Below, piece by piece: positions 8,129 through 16,941 of a stretch of 64,000 bases of DNA. Under the pieces are notes generated by a model. That model worked only from the letters and a program-made list of their open reading frames with translations, made no database searches and had not been told where the DNA came from. The stretch is from an uncultured Armatimonadota bacterium (GTDB taxonomy: Bacteria; Armatimonadota; Fimbriimonadia; Fimbriimonadales; Fimbriimonadaceae). Each line of letters starts with the position of its first letter. The stretch's first letter is position 1. A program made the position numbers and the translations under genes. Where the stretch lies: positions 1 to 64,000 of the forward strand of contig CAILEM010000147.1 of assembly GCA_903833215.1 (NCBI GenBank). Direction: 5' to 3'.

Positions 8129-9442
8129 ATGCTCAAACCCGTCTCACGAACTATCCGTTGGGCCTTATTGGCTGCAGTGTGCCTCGCTCTTGGGTGTCGA
8201 CCAGATCCGAACGCCAGTAAAGTCCAGCTTCGCTACATGGCCTGGGGAAACCCAGAGCAAATGGAACTTGAAGAGAAGCTGTGTGAAGAATTCAACGCAC
8301 AGAATCCCGATATTCACGTCAAGTTCTTCAAGGTGCCAGCCGCCGAATATGGGCTGAAGATGATGCTCATGTTGGCATCACATTCGGCCCCCGACGTGAT
8401 GCGTGTCGATCACTACAATTTCCCCAGCCTTGTTGCCAAAGGATATTTTTACGACCTTACCGATTTGGCCGCCAAAGACAAGACGTTTAAGCGATCGGAC
8501 TTTTTTCCTCAGGCGATTGAAGAGTGTGAATACAAAGGCCGCCTCTTTGGCCTAAATGTGCTCTTTGGTGGCGACCTCATTTACTATAACAAATCGATGT
8601 TTCGTGAGGCTGGTCTTGAAGATCCTGCCGAAATGGCTCGAAAAGGGCAGTGGACTTGGGATAAGTTTCGAGAATGCGCCATCAAGATGACTCGGAAAGA
8701 GTCCGACGGTCACTATAAGCAGTTCGGATTCGGCGCGCCAAGTAGCAGCTCGACCTTCCCTATCCTAGCGTCCGCGATTTGGGGATATGGCGGAGATATG
8801 CTGGACAAGCAACTGAAGCACGCAGTATTCGATCAACCGGGTGCGGTCAAGGCATTCCAGATGATCGCAGACTTTCGGTGGAAGGACCATTGCAGTCCAA
8901 CTCAAGCTCAAGGTGCAAATTCCCTGTTCACGTTTGAAAGCGGCAAGCTTGGCATGGTCTTCGAATTCATGGGCATGACGCCTCGCTACCGAAAGACCAT
9001 TCACAAGTTCCAATGGGATGTATGCCCCGTTCCCCGAGGGCCTTTCGGGAACACAACACTTTGCAAGGGCAACCAGCTTGTGATCTATCGCGAAACAACA
9101 CATCCATCGGAGGCTTGGCGATTTGAGCGGTTCATCACAAGTCAATCCACAGAAGAAGAGTTGTACGTCAAGCTGCGCAGGTGTTTCCCTACGCGCAAAG
9201 CGATGGCGTACTCGCCGGAGTACCTGCAAACCAAGCTGCCTCCCTACAATAACTGGGCATTCGTCGATGCGGTGGAGCACAGTCGCCCACTGCCGATCAA
9301 CAATCGTTGGAGCGAGTGGATGCAGGAGTTCGGGTCCGAAATCGACAATCTGATGGCGGGCCGAGAACGAGATGCCGCAACCGTTCTGAAGCGCGCCAAG
9401 GTTAAAGTCGATAAGGTCCTTGCCGATGAGGCGGGCTTCTAG
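8129..9442 (+). CDS. Sugar ABC transporter substrate-binding lipoprotein
   Basis: The 437-residue protein starts with a lipoprotein signal peptide ending LALGC, so C23 is the predicted lipid-modified residue. The mature part starts with QLRYMAWGNPEQMELEEKLCEEFNAQNPDIHV, typical of family 1 extracellular solute-binding proteins (MalE/UgpB type). GLNVLFGGDLIYYNKSMFREAGL is the family's conserved hinge and ligand-binding region. It would capture a sugar or glycerol-phosphate-like solute outside the membrane. It heads a three-gene operon with the two permeases, 2 nt before the first. The solute is not determinable. Confidence 0.93.
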   Translation: MLKPVSRTIRWALLAAVCLALGCRPDPNASKVQLRYMAWGNPEQMELEEKLCEEFNAQNPDIHVKFFKVPAAEYGLKMMLMLASHSAPDVMRVDHYNFPSLVAKGYFYDLTDLAAKDKTFKRSDFFPQAIEECEYKGRLFGLNVLFGGDLIYYNKSMFREAGLEDPAEMARKGQWTWDKFRECAIKMTRKESDGHYKQFGFGAPSSSSTFPILASAIWGYGGDMLDKQLKHAVFDQPGAVKAFQMIADFRWKDHCSPTQAQGANSLFTFESGKLGMVFEFMGMTPRYRKTIHKFQWDVCPVPRGPFGNTTLCKGNQLVIYRETTHPSEAWRFERFITSQSTEEELYVKLRRCFPTRKAMAYSPEYLQTKLPPYNNWAFVDAVEHSRPLPINNRWSEWMQEFGSEIDNLMAGRERDAATVLKRAKVKVDKVLADEAGF

Positions 9443-9444
9443 CA

Positions 9445-10359
9445 ATGCAACCCAATCTCCTTCGACGGGCTCAAAAGCTAACCCATCGACCTGCGTTTTG
9501 GGGATTTCTGTTCATCAGCCCGTGGCTGATAGGGTTTCTGATCTTTACTGCAGGACCGATGCTGACTTCCCTTTACCTTTCGTTTCATAAATACGACCTC
9601 TCAAGCATCACCTACGTTGGAGGCGAGAATTATCGGCGCCTCCTCGTCGAAGATCCTCTGTTCTGGAAGGCACTCAAGAACACACTGTTCTACGCCTCGG
9701 TGTCGGTTCCATTGGGAATCTCGGCTTCGCTAGCGATCGCGCTTCTTCTCAATCAAAACGTCAAGGGACTGAAGCTTTTTCGGACGTGCTTCTATCTGCC
9801 CTCGTTGGTGCCTTCGGTAGCTGCCGCCCTAGTTTGGGAGTGGGTGTTCAACTCGGACAACGGCATCCTCAACACCTCTCTTCGAATGATTGGTGTCACT
9901 GGCCCACAATGGCTTCAGGACGAGCGGGCAACGCCCTGGGCATTTGCGATGATGTCGCTTTGGGGAGTGGGCGGCGCCCGAATGGTGATCTTTCTCGCTG
10001 GACTTCAGGGAATACCAGACAGCTACTACGAAGCGGCGAAACTGGACGGAGCCAGTGGTTGGAAGTGCTTTCGCAACGTGACTCTGCCAATGCTTTCACC
10101 GGTGATGTTCTTCAACTTGGTGCTTGGCATCATCGGCTCATTCCAAGTATTCACTTCCGCCTACGTGATGACGGGTGGTGGCCCAAATCATGCGAGCCTG
10201 TTCTACGCGCTATATCTTTTCCAGAATGCGTTTGAGTACCTGAAATTGGGCAAGGCTTCAGCGATGGCGTGGATTCTATTCAGCATCTTGCTTGTACTCA
10301 CGTATATCCAGTTCCGAACCTCAAAACGATGGGTGTACTACGAAGGGGGTGACAAGTGA
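9445..10359 (+). CDS. Sugar ABC transporter permease, MalF/UgpA type
   Basis: This 304-residue inner-membrane permease has six predicted helices, starting with FWGFLFISPWLIGFLIFTAG. The EAA motif that docks the ATPase is at YYEAAKLDGASGWKCFRNVTLPML (about residues 193-216). C-terminal GSFQVFTSAYVMTGGGP is a second family hallmark. Together with the following gene it forms the heterodimeric channel for the lipoprotein encoded upstream. No ATP-binding subunit is encoded in the cluster, so a shared MsiK/UgpC-like ATPase encoded elsewhere is likely. Confidence 0.93.
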   Translation: MQPNLLRRAQKLTHRPAFWGFLFISPWLIGFLIFTAGPMLTSLYLSFHKYDLSSITYVGGENYRRLLVEDPLFWKALKNTLFYASVSVPLGISASLAIALLLNQNVKGLKLFRTCFYLPSLVPSVAAALVWEWVFNSDNGILNTSLRMIGVTGPQWLQDERATPWAFAMMSLWGVGGARMVIFLAGLQGIPDSYYEAAKLDGASGWKCFRNVTLPMLSPVMFFNLVLGIIGSFQVFTSAYVMTGGGPNHASLFYALYLFQNAFEYLKLGKASAMAWILFSILLVLTYIQFRTSKRWVYYEGGDK

Positions 10360-11204
10360 AGCGAACCCACCGTGATGGCCACCCAGCAACTCGGACCTTG
10401 GTTTACGGACTGCTGATCCTGGGCGCAATCCTGTTTACGGTGCCGTTCGTATGGACACTGGCAACGGCCCTCAAGTCCGGGGAGGAGTTTGCCTCCGACC
10501 CTGGTCGCGTGATCCCCAAACAATTCGTTTGGGACAATTTTCACAAGGCATGGACGGCACTTCCCTTCGCCCGATTCATGGTCAACACGGTCATGATTAC
10601 CGCCATAACGACGGTGGCGAGTGTGATTTCTGGATCGATCGTGGCTTACGGATTTTCTCGGTTCGAATTTCGAGCCAGGAACTTTCTCTTCTACACGATG
10701 CTTGCCACGATGATGCTTCCGGGGCAAGTTACTCAGATCCCGGTATTCATGATTTGGCGTCAACTCCATGCCATTGACACCTACTATCCGCTCATTGTCC
10801 CCGCGTTCTTCGGGGGCGGAGCTTTCAATATTTTCTTGTTGCGGCAGTTTTTCCTCGGGATTCCCAAGGAGTTGGATGAGGCAGCAATGATCGATGGTGC
10901 CAGCTACATCAAGATCTATTGGAGGATCTTAATGCCATTGTCAGGGCCAGTTTTGGCAACGGTAGCACTGTTCTCCTACCTAGGACAGTGGGATAACTTC
11001 GAGGGCCCGCTGATCTATCTCAACACACCTGAGAAGTACACGGTGAGCATTGGCCTACGAATGTTTCAGGACAGTTTCGGCACCAACTTTGAGCAGGTGA
11101 TGGCGGCGTCGGTGCTTCACATCTTGCCGACGATCATCCTGTTTTTCTTCGCCCAGCGTTACTTCCTTCGGGGGATCAACCTTTCGGGAATCGGCGGACG
11201 ATAG
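10356..11204 (+). CDS. Sugar ABC transporter permease, MalG/UgpE type
   Basis: The 282-residue second channel subunit has six helices. Its EAA motif is ELDEAAMIDGASYIKIYWRILMPLSGP in the second half. The GTG start at 10356 overlaps the TGA of the preceding permease, indicating translational coupling. The C-terminus FFFAQRYFLRGINLSGIGGR is the usual ending of this subfamily (RYFLRGI..GA.KG). It completes the importer operon 8129-11204; the next gene is convergent and begins 3 nt later. Confidence 0.93.
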   Translation: MKRTHRDGHPATRTLVYGLLILGAILFTVPFVWTLATALKSGEEFASDPGRVIPKQFVWDNFHKAWTALPFARFMVNTVMITAITTVASVISGSIVAYGFSRFEFRARNFLFYTMLATMMLPGQVTQIPVFMIWRQLHAIDTYYPLIVPAFFGGGAFNIFLLRQFFLGIPKELDEAAMIDGASYIKIYWRILMPLSGPVLATVALFSYLGQWDNFEGPLIYLNTPEKYTVSIGLRMFQDSFGTNFEQVMAASVLHILPTIILFFFAQRYFLRGINLSGIGGR

Positions 11205-11206
11205 CG

Positions 11207-11740
11207 TTAACCTTCCTCTTGAATCTCAAGACCGCATCGGGCCGCCAATTCAAGGAGTAAAAGTTCGTATGGCACTTCGATGCCATTTCGCACCCAACCG
11301 ACGGGCACCTTCACGCGTCCGGCGACAATGTACGCGAATGGTTTGATCACCACATGCCCTTTATCCAGAGTTAGCGTTGCGCGATCACCTCGAAGATGGA
11401 TGGCAAAAACGCGATTGTATGGAATCGTCTTGAGGTTTCCGCCGCTTACGACATCGAACTGGTCGTCTTGAAACACATATTCGCTGTCTTCCGCTTGGCG
11501 ATGCACCATGTCGGCATACGTCCCTTTTCCGAAATCAAAAAGAGCACCCGCTGCGGTCTTGAGATTTTCGCTGAATGTCTTTGAATCGGCGCCTGTCTGC
11601 CGAAGCAGATTAAGCCCACGAGTTTGGGCACCCTTGCGAATATTCTCCGCACCTGTTTCAAGCCACCGGATGGCTTCTCCTGGTCGATAGCGAACCAATT
11701 CCACGATTAAACGACTGTCAAAACCCTTGCGGGGATGCAC
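11207..11740 (-). CDS. Hypothetical protein, start uncertain
   Basis: I do not recognise this family. The open frame runs back to an ATG at 11902, but that would overlap the 5' end of the divergent nadC by 62 nt. In-frame alternatives are GTG at 11740 and others further in, and I list the GTG, giving 177 residues. The sequence is a mixed helical segment (RPGEAIRWLETGAENIRKGA), then a beta-rich C-terminal half with KTIPYNRVFAIHLRGDRATLTLDKGHVVIKPF and a repeated aromatic/hydrophobic pattern. No signal peptide or membrane helix is seen with this start. Its stop is 3 nt from the stop of the convergent permease gene. Confidence 0.6.
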   Translation of the reverse strand: MHPRKGFDSRLIVELVRYRPGEAIRWLETGAENIRKGAQTRGLNLLRQTGADSKTFSENLKTAAGALFDFGKGTYADMVHRQAEDSEYVFQDDQFDVVSGGNLKTIPYNRVFAIHLRGDRATLTLDKGHVVIKPFAYIVAGRVKVPVGWVRNGIEVPYELLLLELAARCGLEIQEEG

Positions 11741-11840
11741 CCTCAGGGCTTTTTTCTTCGAGTTCTGCCGTGCCAGGTTTTTGAACGGTTTGCGGCTAGA
11801 ACACCCGCACTCGACCGATGTGAGGTAAACCTCTACATCT

Positions 11841-12695
11841 GTGAGTATTTGGCTGCAACCTGAGCCCCAAAATTGGTGGCTGATCGTCGATGATGCAATC
11901 ATGGAGGATGTTGGAAGCGGCGACGTAACAGCGGGTGCCCTTCCAGACGACCTTTTGGTGAATTGGCATATAGAGGCTCAAACGGATGGAGTCTTGTCAG
12001 GAGTCGCCATCGCCGAGTACCTGATGGCCCCTTACGGTAACGACCCTGAGAACGCCTTCGTTGAAGTGCACCGCGGCGATGGTGAGTTCGTAACTCGCGG
12101 CGAGCGCATCCTCTCTGGCCACCTTCCCGGGCGAAGGGCACTGATGGCGGAAAGGACCGCCCTCAACTTCCTCATGCATATGGGAGGTATCGCGACTCTG
12201 ACCGATCAGTTTGTTAGGCGAGTTGAGGGTACAAACGCAAAAATCGTCGATACGCGCAAGACGCTCCCGCTTTTGAGAAGCCTCCAAAAGTATGCGGTTC
12301 GTTGTGGTGGAGGTCATAACCATCGAATGGGCCTTTACGACGGAGCGATGCTGAAAGACAACCACATCGCGGCTGCTGGATCTGTCACAAAGGCGATACA
12401 AGTCTTGAAGGGCTATCTATCACACATGACCAAGATTGAGGTCGAATGCGAATCCTTGGAGCAGGTTCACGAGGCAATCCAGGCGGGAGCAGATGTCATT
12501 CTGCTTGACAATATGGATCCGTTCATGATGCGAGAGGCAGTGAAGGCTCACAAGGGCAAGTGCCTGTTTGAAGCGAGCGGCGGCATCAACCTGGATACGG
12601 TACGAGGGGTTGCCCAAACGGGAGTAGACCTGATCTCAATCGGAGCGTTGACCCATTCGGTTCCGGCTATGAACTTTCATATGGAGTTGGAATGA
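11841..12695 (+). CDS. nadC: Nicotinate-nucleotide pyrophosphorylase (quinolinate phosphoribosyltransferase)
   Basis: The 284-residue enzyme makes nicotinate mononucleotide from quinolinate and PRPP in de novo NAD synthesis. LNFLMHMGGIATLTDQFV, DTRKTLPLLRSLQKYAVRCGGGHNHRMGL and DGAMLKDNHI are the QPRTase signatures, the basic residues forming the quinolinate/PRPP pocket. ASGGINLDTVRGVAQTGVDLISIGALTHS closes the barrel. The GTG start at 11841 follows GAGG at 11822-11825 at a long spacing, so the start is likely but not certain. The stop overlaps the birA start by 4 nt. nadA and nadB are not in the window. Confidence 0.95.
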   Translation: MSIWLQPEPQNWWLIVDDAIMEDVGSGDVTAGALPDDLLVNWHIEAQTDGVLSGVAIAEYLMAPYGNDPENAFVEVHRGDGEFVTRGERILSGHLPGRRALMAERTALNFLMHMGGIATLTDQFVRRVEGTNAKIVDTRKTLPLLRSLQKYAVRCGGGHNHRMGLYDGAMLKDNHIAAAGSVTKAIQVLKGYLSHMTKIEVECESLEQVHEAIQAGADVILLDNMDPFMMREAVKAHKGKCLFEASGGINLDTVRGVAQTGVDLISIGALTHSVPAMNFHMELE

Positions 12696-13402
12696 AATCA
12701 CCCACGGCAGGCGGAGAGATCTGGACGGAAGTTCAGGAGGTTGGAACAACCCAGGCGTTGGCGGCCAAATACCTGGCTTCTGGGGAACCCATCGGAGTTG
12801 TTTTCGCTCACGAGCAGACGGCAGGAAAAGGGCGCCTTGGCCGAGTTTGGGTCAGCAAAGAAGGCGACTCACTTACCTTCTCCCTCATTTTCCGAGCCTA
12901 TGCCGACCACAAAAAGCCTTATCTCGTCGGAATGGGAGTTGCACTTGCTGTAGCTGGCGTGCTGCATTGCCAAATCCGTTGGCCGAACGACTTGGTGATT
13001 GGCACGCTGAAAATTGGCGGAATTTTGACCGAACTCATGCCCGACGATCAGGGGCGTTTAGTGCCCGTGGTAGGAATTGGAATTAACCTCAACCAATCGG
13101 AGTTTCCAGAAGAGATTGCCGCGATCGCCACAAGTCTGTCGATGTCCAGAGGCGGAACCTATGATCCGCAACTCATGGCTCACAAGATTGTGGAGCGATT
13201 AGCGGCACTTCCCGAGCCGAACGAGTGGAGCGACCTTCAGCCCATTTGGACGATTTTCGATTTCACTCCTGGCAAGAAATACAAATTGCCTTCCGGGGAG
13301 GAAGCCACTGCACTCGGGATCGGATCTGACGGACAACTTCTTTGCAGCGTAGACGGTGAATCCCGTGCTGTATTGGCTGCAGAAGCGATCTTCGGCGCTT
13401 AA
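12692..13402 (+). CDS. birA: Biotin-[acetyl-CoA-carboxylase] ligase
   Basis: The 236-residue protein activates biotin with ATP and attaches it to the biotin carboxyl carrier protein. GKGRLGRVWVS is the biotinyl-AMP binding loop (consensus GRGRxGRxW), and IRWPNDLVIGTLKIGGILTE is the KWPND..KxxGIL signature. The N-terminal winged helix of E. coli BirA is absent, so this is a monofunctional, non-repressing ligase. A small C-terminal SH3-like domain is present. It is translationally coupled to nadC by a 4-nt ATGA overlap and converges on metX with a 4-nt overlap of stop ends. Confidence 0.93.
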   Translation: MKSPTAGGEIWTEVQEVGTTQALAAKYLASGEPIGVVFAHEQTAGKGRLGRVWVSKEGDSLTFSLIFRAYADHKKPYLVGMGVALAVAGVLHCQIRWPNDLVIGTLKIGGILTELMPDDQGRLVPVVGIGINLNQSEFPEEIAAIATSLSMSRGGTYDPQLMAHKIVERLAALPEPNEWSDLQPIWTIFDFTPGKKYKLPSGEEATALGIGSDGQLLCSVDGESRAVLAAEAIFGA

Positions 13403-14490
13403 TTCGTCGCTAAAAAATCTCGCACCAGGGCGCCTTGGTGCACTCCGTCAAGCAAAAAGGCGTCGTGACCGTAGGGCAGATCGATAATTTTATGTTTGCT
13501 GGAACAACCGGCACTCAGGGCAAGTTGATGCATGGCTTCGCTTTGGTAGCTGGGATATAGCCAGTCTGATGTGAAACTCGTAAACAGGTAATCCGCCACG
13601 GAGCCCTTGAGGGACCTTCGCTCGAAGTAGTCGATCGCTCGCGTCACGTAAAGCAAAGCATTAGCATCGAAGCGCTTCGTGAATTTGCTCCCCTGATATT
13701 TTAGGTAGCTCTCAACCTGGAACTCGGTATCAAAGGTGAAATCAAAGCGATCCTTGTCCTGGAGCCTTCGGCCAAACTTTGCCGTGAATGCCGCATCACT
13801 TAGGAACGAGAGGTGCCCCAGCATTCTTGCCACGCTGAGTCCGCCATCTGGTTGCTCGTCATCGGTGTATTCACCCCTATTCCAGCGTGGGTCCTGCATG
13901 ATCGCCTGGCGGGCAGTTTCGTTGAAGCCCACCTGCATCGCACTATGCGCGGAACAACTGGCGGTAATGAAGGCCTTGCGCACACGATTCGGGAAGCGGA
14001 CGGTCCACTCGAGCGCTTGCATGCCTCCCATGCTCCCACCGGCGACAGCGTAAAGTTGGTCGATCCCCAAATGATCGAGTAGCCGAGCCTGAACTTCGAC
14101 CATATCACCTACCGTCACGATCGGGAACCGCATCGCGTAACGCCTACCATCTGCCGCGAGTGATGCAGGTCCCGTACTGCCCTGACAGCCTCCCAAAACG
14201 TTTACACCGATCACGAACAGCAAATCGGTGTCTATCGGCCTCCCAGGACCTATTAGGCGGTCCCACCAGCCAATAGCGTGTGCATCACCAGTGAGGGCGT
14301 GGCAAACGAGGACGGCATTACTGTGATCGGAATTGAGCGTCCCCCACGTTTCATAGGCGATGGTGACTTGAGGCAATTCACCACCTACCTCGCAACGATA
14401 GGGACCAGTGATCAGGAATTGCCGCTCATCGGCAACCGGGGCCGTACGCTCGTTCTCCTCGAACAAAGCCGGATCAATCAGCACCTTCAA
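13399..14490 (-). CDS. metX: Homoserine O-acetyltransferase
   Basis: The 363-residue alpha/beta hydrolase transfers an acyl group, usually acetyl from acetyl-CoA, to homoserine in methionine synthesis. The nucleophile elbow is GGSMGGM with S153. NAVLVCHALTGDAHA and VIGVNVLGGCQGSTGP are the oxyanion and substrate motifs of the MetX family. The catalytic Asp is in the SDWLYP segment and the His in PYGHDAFLLD near the C-terminus. Some MetX-like proteins use succinyl-CoA; this cannot be settled by eye. It is monocistronic by layout. It may act in one pathway with the MetH-like gene at 60.7 kb. Confidence 0.93.
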   Translation of the reverse strand: MKVLIDPALFEENERTAPVADERQFLITGPYRCEVGGELPQVTIAYETWGTLNSDHSNAVLVCHALTGDAHAIGWWDRLIGPGRPIDTDLLFVIGVNVLGGCQGSTGPASLAADGRRYAMRFPIVTVGDMVEVQARLLDHLGIDQLYAVAGGSMGGMQALEWTVRFPNRVRKAFITASCSAHSAMQVGFNETARQAIMQDPRWNRGEYTDDEQPDGGLSVARMLGHLSFLSDAAFTAKFGRRLQDKDRFDFTFDTEFQVESYLKYQGSKFTKRFDANALLYVTRAIDYFERRSLKGSVADYLFTSFTSDWLYPSYQSEAMHQLALSAGCSSKHKIIDLPYGHDAFLLDGVHQGALVRDFLATN

Positions 14491-14517
14491 AGATTACCGT
14501 GACTCAATGCCTTTGAA

Positions 14518-15765
14518 CTAATCCCTTCGAAATTGAGGTCTGTTTGGCTGACCACGAACACCGGTTACAGGAGGTGGAATCGGAGTTACGTCTGATTCGG
14601 TGCCAACTGGCTTTGCCTGCGCTGCCACCGATGATGGGGACGGGGGTGGGACCGTTCCAGGAGGTGCCTGTGGCTTGGTAGAAACCTGAGGTCGATGCGA
14701 TTGGTCTTGTGAGAGCAGTCGATCGAATTCTTGAGGGTCCTTGGCACGATGGCGGGCGTCTTCTTTGTTAACCAGGCTTCGATCGACGAGACTCGCCAAC
14801 GCTTGATCCAGCGTGTTCATCTTCTGTCGCGAGCCGGTTTGAATCAGCGACCCTATCTGGTAGCTCTTGTTTTCACGAATGAGGTTTCTTACAGCACTTG
14901 AGGCCACCATAACCTCGAACGCGGCGACGCGGCCTCGGCCATCTTTTCGTTTGACCAACGTCTGCGACACAACACCCACCAGATTGACGGATAGCTGCAT
15001 GCGAATCTGCTGCTGCTGATGTGTCGGAAAAACGTCGATGATTCGATCAACGGTTTGGATCGAGTCAACCGTGTGCAAAGTGCCAAATACCAAGTGTCCA
15101 GTTTCCGCGGCAGTGATGGCCAAATGGATCGTATCCAAGTCGCGCATTTCACCGACAAGGATCACGTCTGGGTCCTGGCGCAAAACATATTTGAGGGCGT
15201 TGGCAAACGACAAAGTATCGATGTCCAACTCGCGCTGGTTAATCAACGCATAGTGATCGTCGTGCACATATTCAACGGGATCCTCAACCGTCATGATGTG
15301 AACCGGCTGTGTGCGATTGATCTTGTCGATCATCGCTGCGAGAGACGTCGTCTTGCCAGAGCCAGCAGGACCCGTGACAAGCACTAACCCACGAGGTCGG
15401 TTGATGAAGTCGTAACACGCCGACGGGAGATGGAGGTCCTCCATCGACTGGATTTCGTAGGGGATCACGCGGAAAGCGGCTTGCACATTACCGCGCTGCT
15501 GGTAAACGTTGCCTCTAAATCGGGACAGACCTGGAATTTCGTGGGCAAAGTCAAGCTCGAGGTCCCGATGGAATTTCTCCACCTGGTGGCTTGTCAGGAT
15601 CTGAAACAGCGCCCTTTTGAACTCGTCGTGCGTAAATTCAGGTGCCTCTATCTCGTGCAAATCACCATGCACTCGAATATAAGCCTTACCGGTATCCGTC
15701 TTGAAGTGAAGGTCGGAACCGTCAATCTCGATGCACTTCTTTAGGTAGGCATCAACGGACTCCAC
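14518..15765 (-). CDS. PilT-type twitching motility ATPase with proline-rich tail
   Basis: This 415-residue member of the secretion ATPase superfamily would power type IV pilus retraction. An N-terminal PAS-like domain (residues 1-100) precedes the RecA-like core with Walker A GPAGSGKTT, Asp box, Walker B VILVGEMRD and His box GHLVFGTLHT. It retains VRNLIRE, close to the AIRNLIRE retraction motif of canonical PilT. Its last 65 residues form a Pro/Gln-rich low-complexity tail that PilT (about 345 residues) does not have. It is the last of three tandem paralogues and overlaps the previous one by 14 nt. Of the three it best keeps the retraction motif. Confidence 0.9.
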   Translation of the reverse strand: MESVDAYLKKCIEIDGSDLHFKTDTGKAYIRVHGDLHEIEAPEFTHDEFKRALFQILTSHQVEKFHRDLELDFAHEIPGLSRFRGNVYQQRGNVQAAFRVIPYEIQSMEDLHLPSACYDFINRPRGLVLVTGPAGSGKTTSLAAMIDKINRTQPVHIMTVEDPVEYVHDDHYALINQRELDIDTLSFANALKYVLRQDPDVILVGEMRDLDTIHLAITAAETGHLVFGTLHTVDSIQTVDRIIDVFPTHQQQQIRMQLSVNLVGVVSQTLVKRKDGRGRVAAFEVMVASSAVRNLIRENKSYQIGSLIQTGSRQKMNTLDQALASLVDRSLVNKEDARHRAKDPQEFDRLLSQDQSHRPQVSTKPQAPPGTVPPPSPSSVAAQAKPVGTESDVTPIPPPVTGVRGQPNRPQFRRD

Positions 15766-16849
15766 TTGGCGTCACCTCCACTAATCCCGCGTTCACAGCT
15801 CGTCGATGGAAGTCTTGAGGATTCGAACACTTTGCGAGTGCATGTTCGTAGTCGATTCTTCCCTCCTTTACGAGCTTCAACAAGCTACCGTCAAGAGTTT
15901 GCATACCAAGATCGCCACCTGTTTGGATGTCCAGGTAAAGCTGGTGCGTTTTTCCGTCACGAATAAGAGTTCGGATGGAAGGCGTCACAACCATCACCTC
16001 AAATCCAGCGACGCGCGATTTACCGTCCATTGTCGGAATGAGGGTCTGAGAAATAACGGCCTGCATCGTTACCGAAAGCTGAGTTCGAATCTGGGCGTGT
16101 TGCTCTGGAGAGAAGACATCAACGATTCGATCAATCGTTTGGGCGGCATCGACGGTATGAAGTGTCGAAAGCACCAAGTGACCCGTTTCAGCTGCCGTAA
16201 TCGCCAACTGGATCGTTTCCAAGTCTCGCATTTCGCCGACAAGAATGATATCCGGATTCTGGCGCATCACATGTCGAAGCGCATCGGAAAATGAGTGAGT
16301 ATCGGTGGCCTGCTCGCGTTGGTTTACGATCGAGATTTTGTCCTGGTGGACATATTCGATCGGGTCCTCAATCGTCATGATGTGCGATCGCTTGTTGGTG
16401 TTGATATGGTCAATCATCGCTGCCAACGACGTCGATTTACCGGAGCCCGTAGGGCCGGTAACCAAGATCAAACCACGCGGCATCATCGCGATACGCTTGC
16501 AAACGGCAGGCATCCCAAGTTGATCAATGGTTTTGATCTTGAATGGAATAACGCGAAATACGGCGCCGATGTGGCCCCGCTGCCAAAACATATTTACGCG
16601 GAAGCGTGAAACACCGGGAAGGTTGTAGCTAAGGTCAACTTCTTTGAACTCTTCCAGGCGAGACCGCCTTTCCTCGTTCAGCAGCCCCATCAGCATTTCC
16701 GTATGCCGTTCTACTGATAGGGCGAACTCTGGCACACGGACAAGCTCGCCTCGTACCCGCATGATAGGCGGTTGCCCCGCCTTGAGGTGCAGATCACTGG
16801 CGTCTTTATCGACAAGCGCCTTAAGCAAAGAATCGATCGTTATTGCCAT
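15752..16849 (-). CDS. PilT-type twitching motility ATPase (second paralogue)
   Basis: The 365-residue protein has the full PilT domain order: N-terminal domain with DASDLHLKAGQPPIMRVRGEL, Walker A GPTGSGKST, Walker B IILVGEMRD and His box GHLVLSTLHT. The retraction motif region reads IRTLIRD, a moderate departure from AIRNLIRE. It would form a hexameric cytoplasmic ring at the pilus base. It lies between the other two PilT-like genes, 92 nt after the first and overlapping the third by 14 nt. Sequence alone cannot tell whether it acts in retraction (PilT) or as an accessory ATPase (PilU). Confidence 0.9.
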   Translation of the reverse strand: MAITIDSLLKALVDKDASDLHLKAGQPPIMRVRGELVRVPEFALSVERHTEMLMGLLNEERRSRLEEFKEVDLSYNLPGVSRFRVNMFWQRGHIGAVFRVIPFKIKTIDQLGMPAVCKRIAMMPRGLILVTGPTGSGKSTSLAAMIDHINTNKRSHIMTIEDPIEYVHQDKISIVNQREQATDTHSFSDALRHVMRQNPDIILVGEMRDLETIQLAITAAETGHLVLSTLHTVDAAQTIDRIVDVFSPEQHAQIRTQLSVTMQAVISQTLIPTMDGKSRVAGFEVMVVTPSIRTLIRDGKTHQLYLDIQTGGDLGMQTLDGSLLKLVKEGRIDYEHALAKCSNPQDFHRRAVNAGLVEVTPSGVR

Positions 16850-16941
16850 TCTAGTTCCCGGCTACGTTGACTTGGATTTGAAGGCTACCCATACCCTACT
16901 ACTTCCGGTACAACTGACACAAGACGGATTTCACCTAATAC

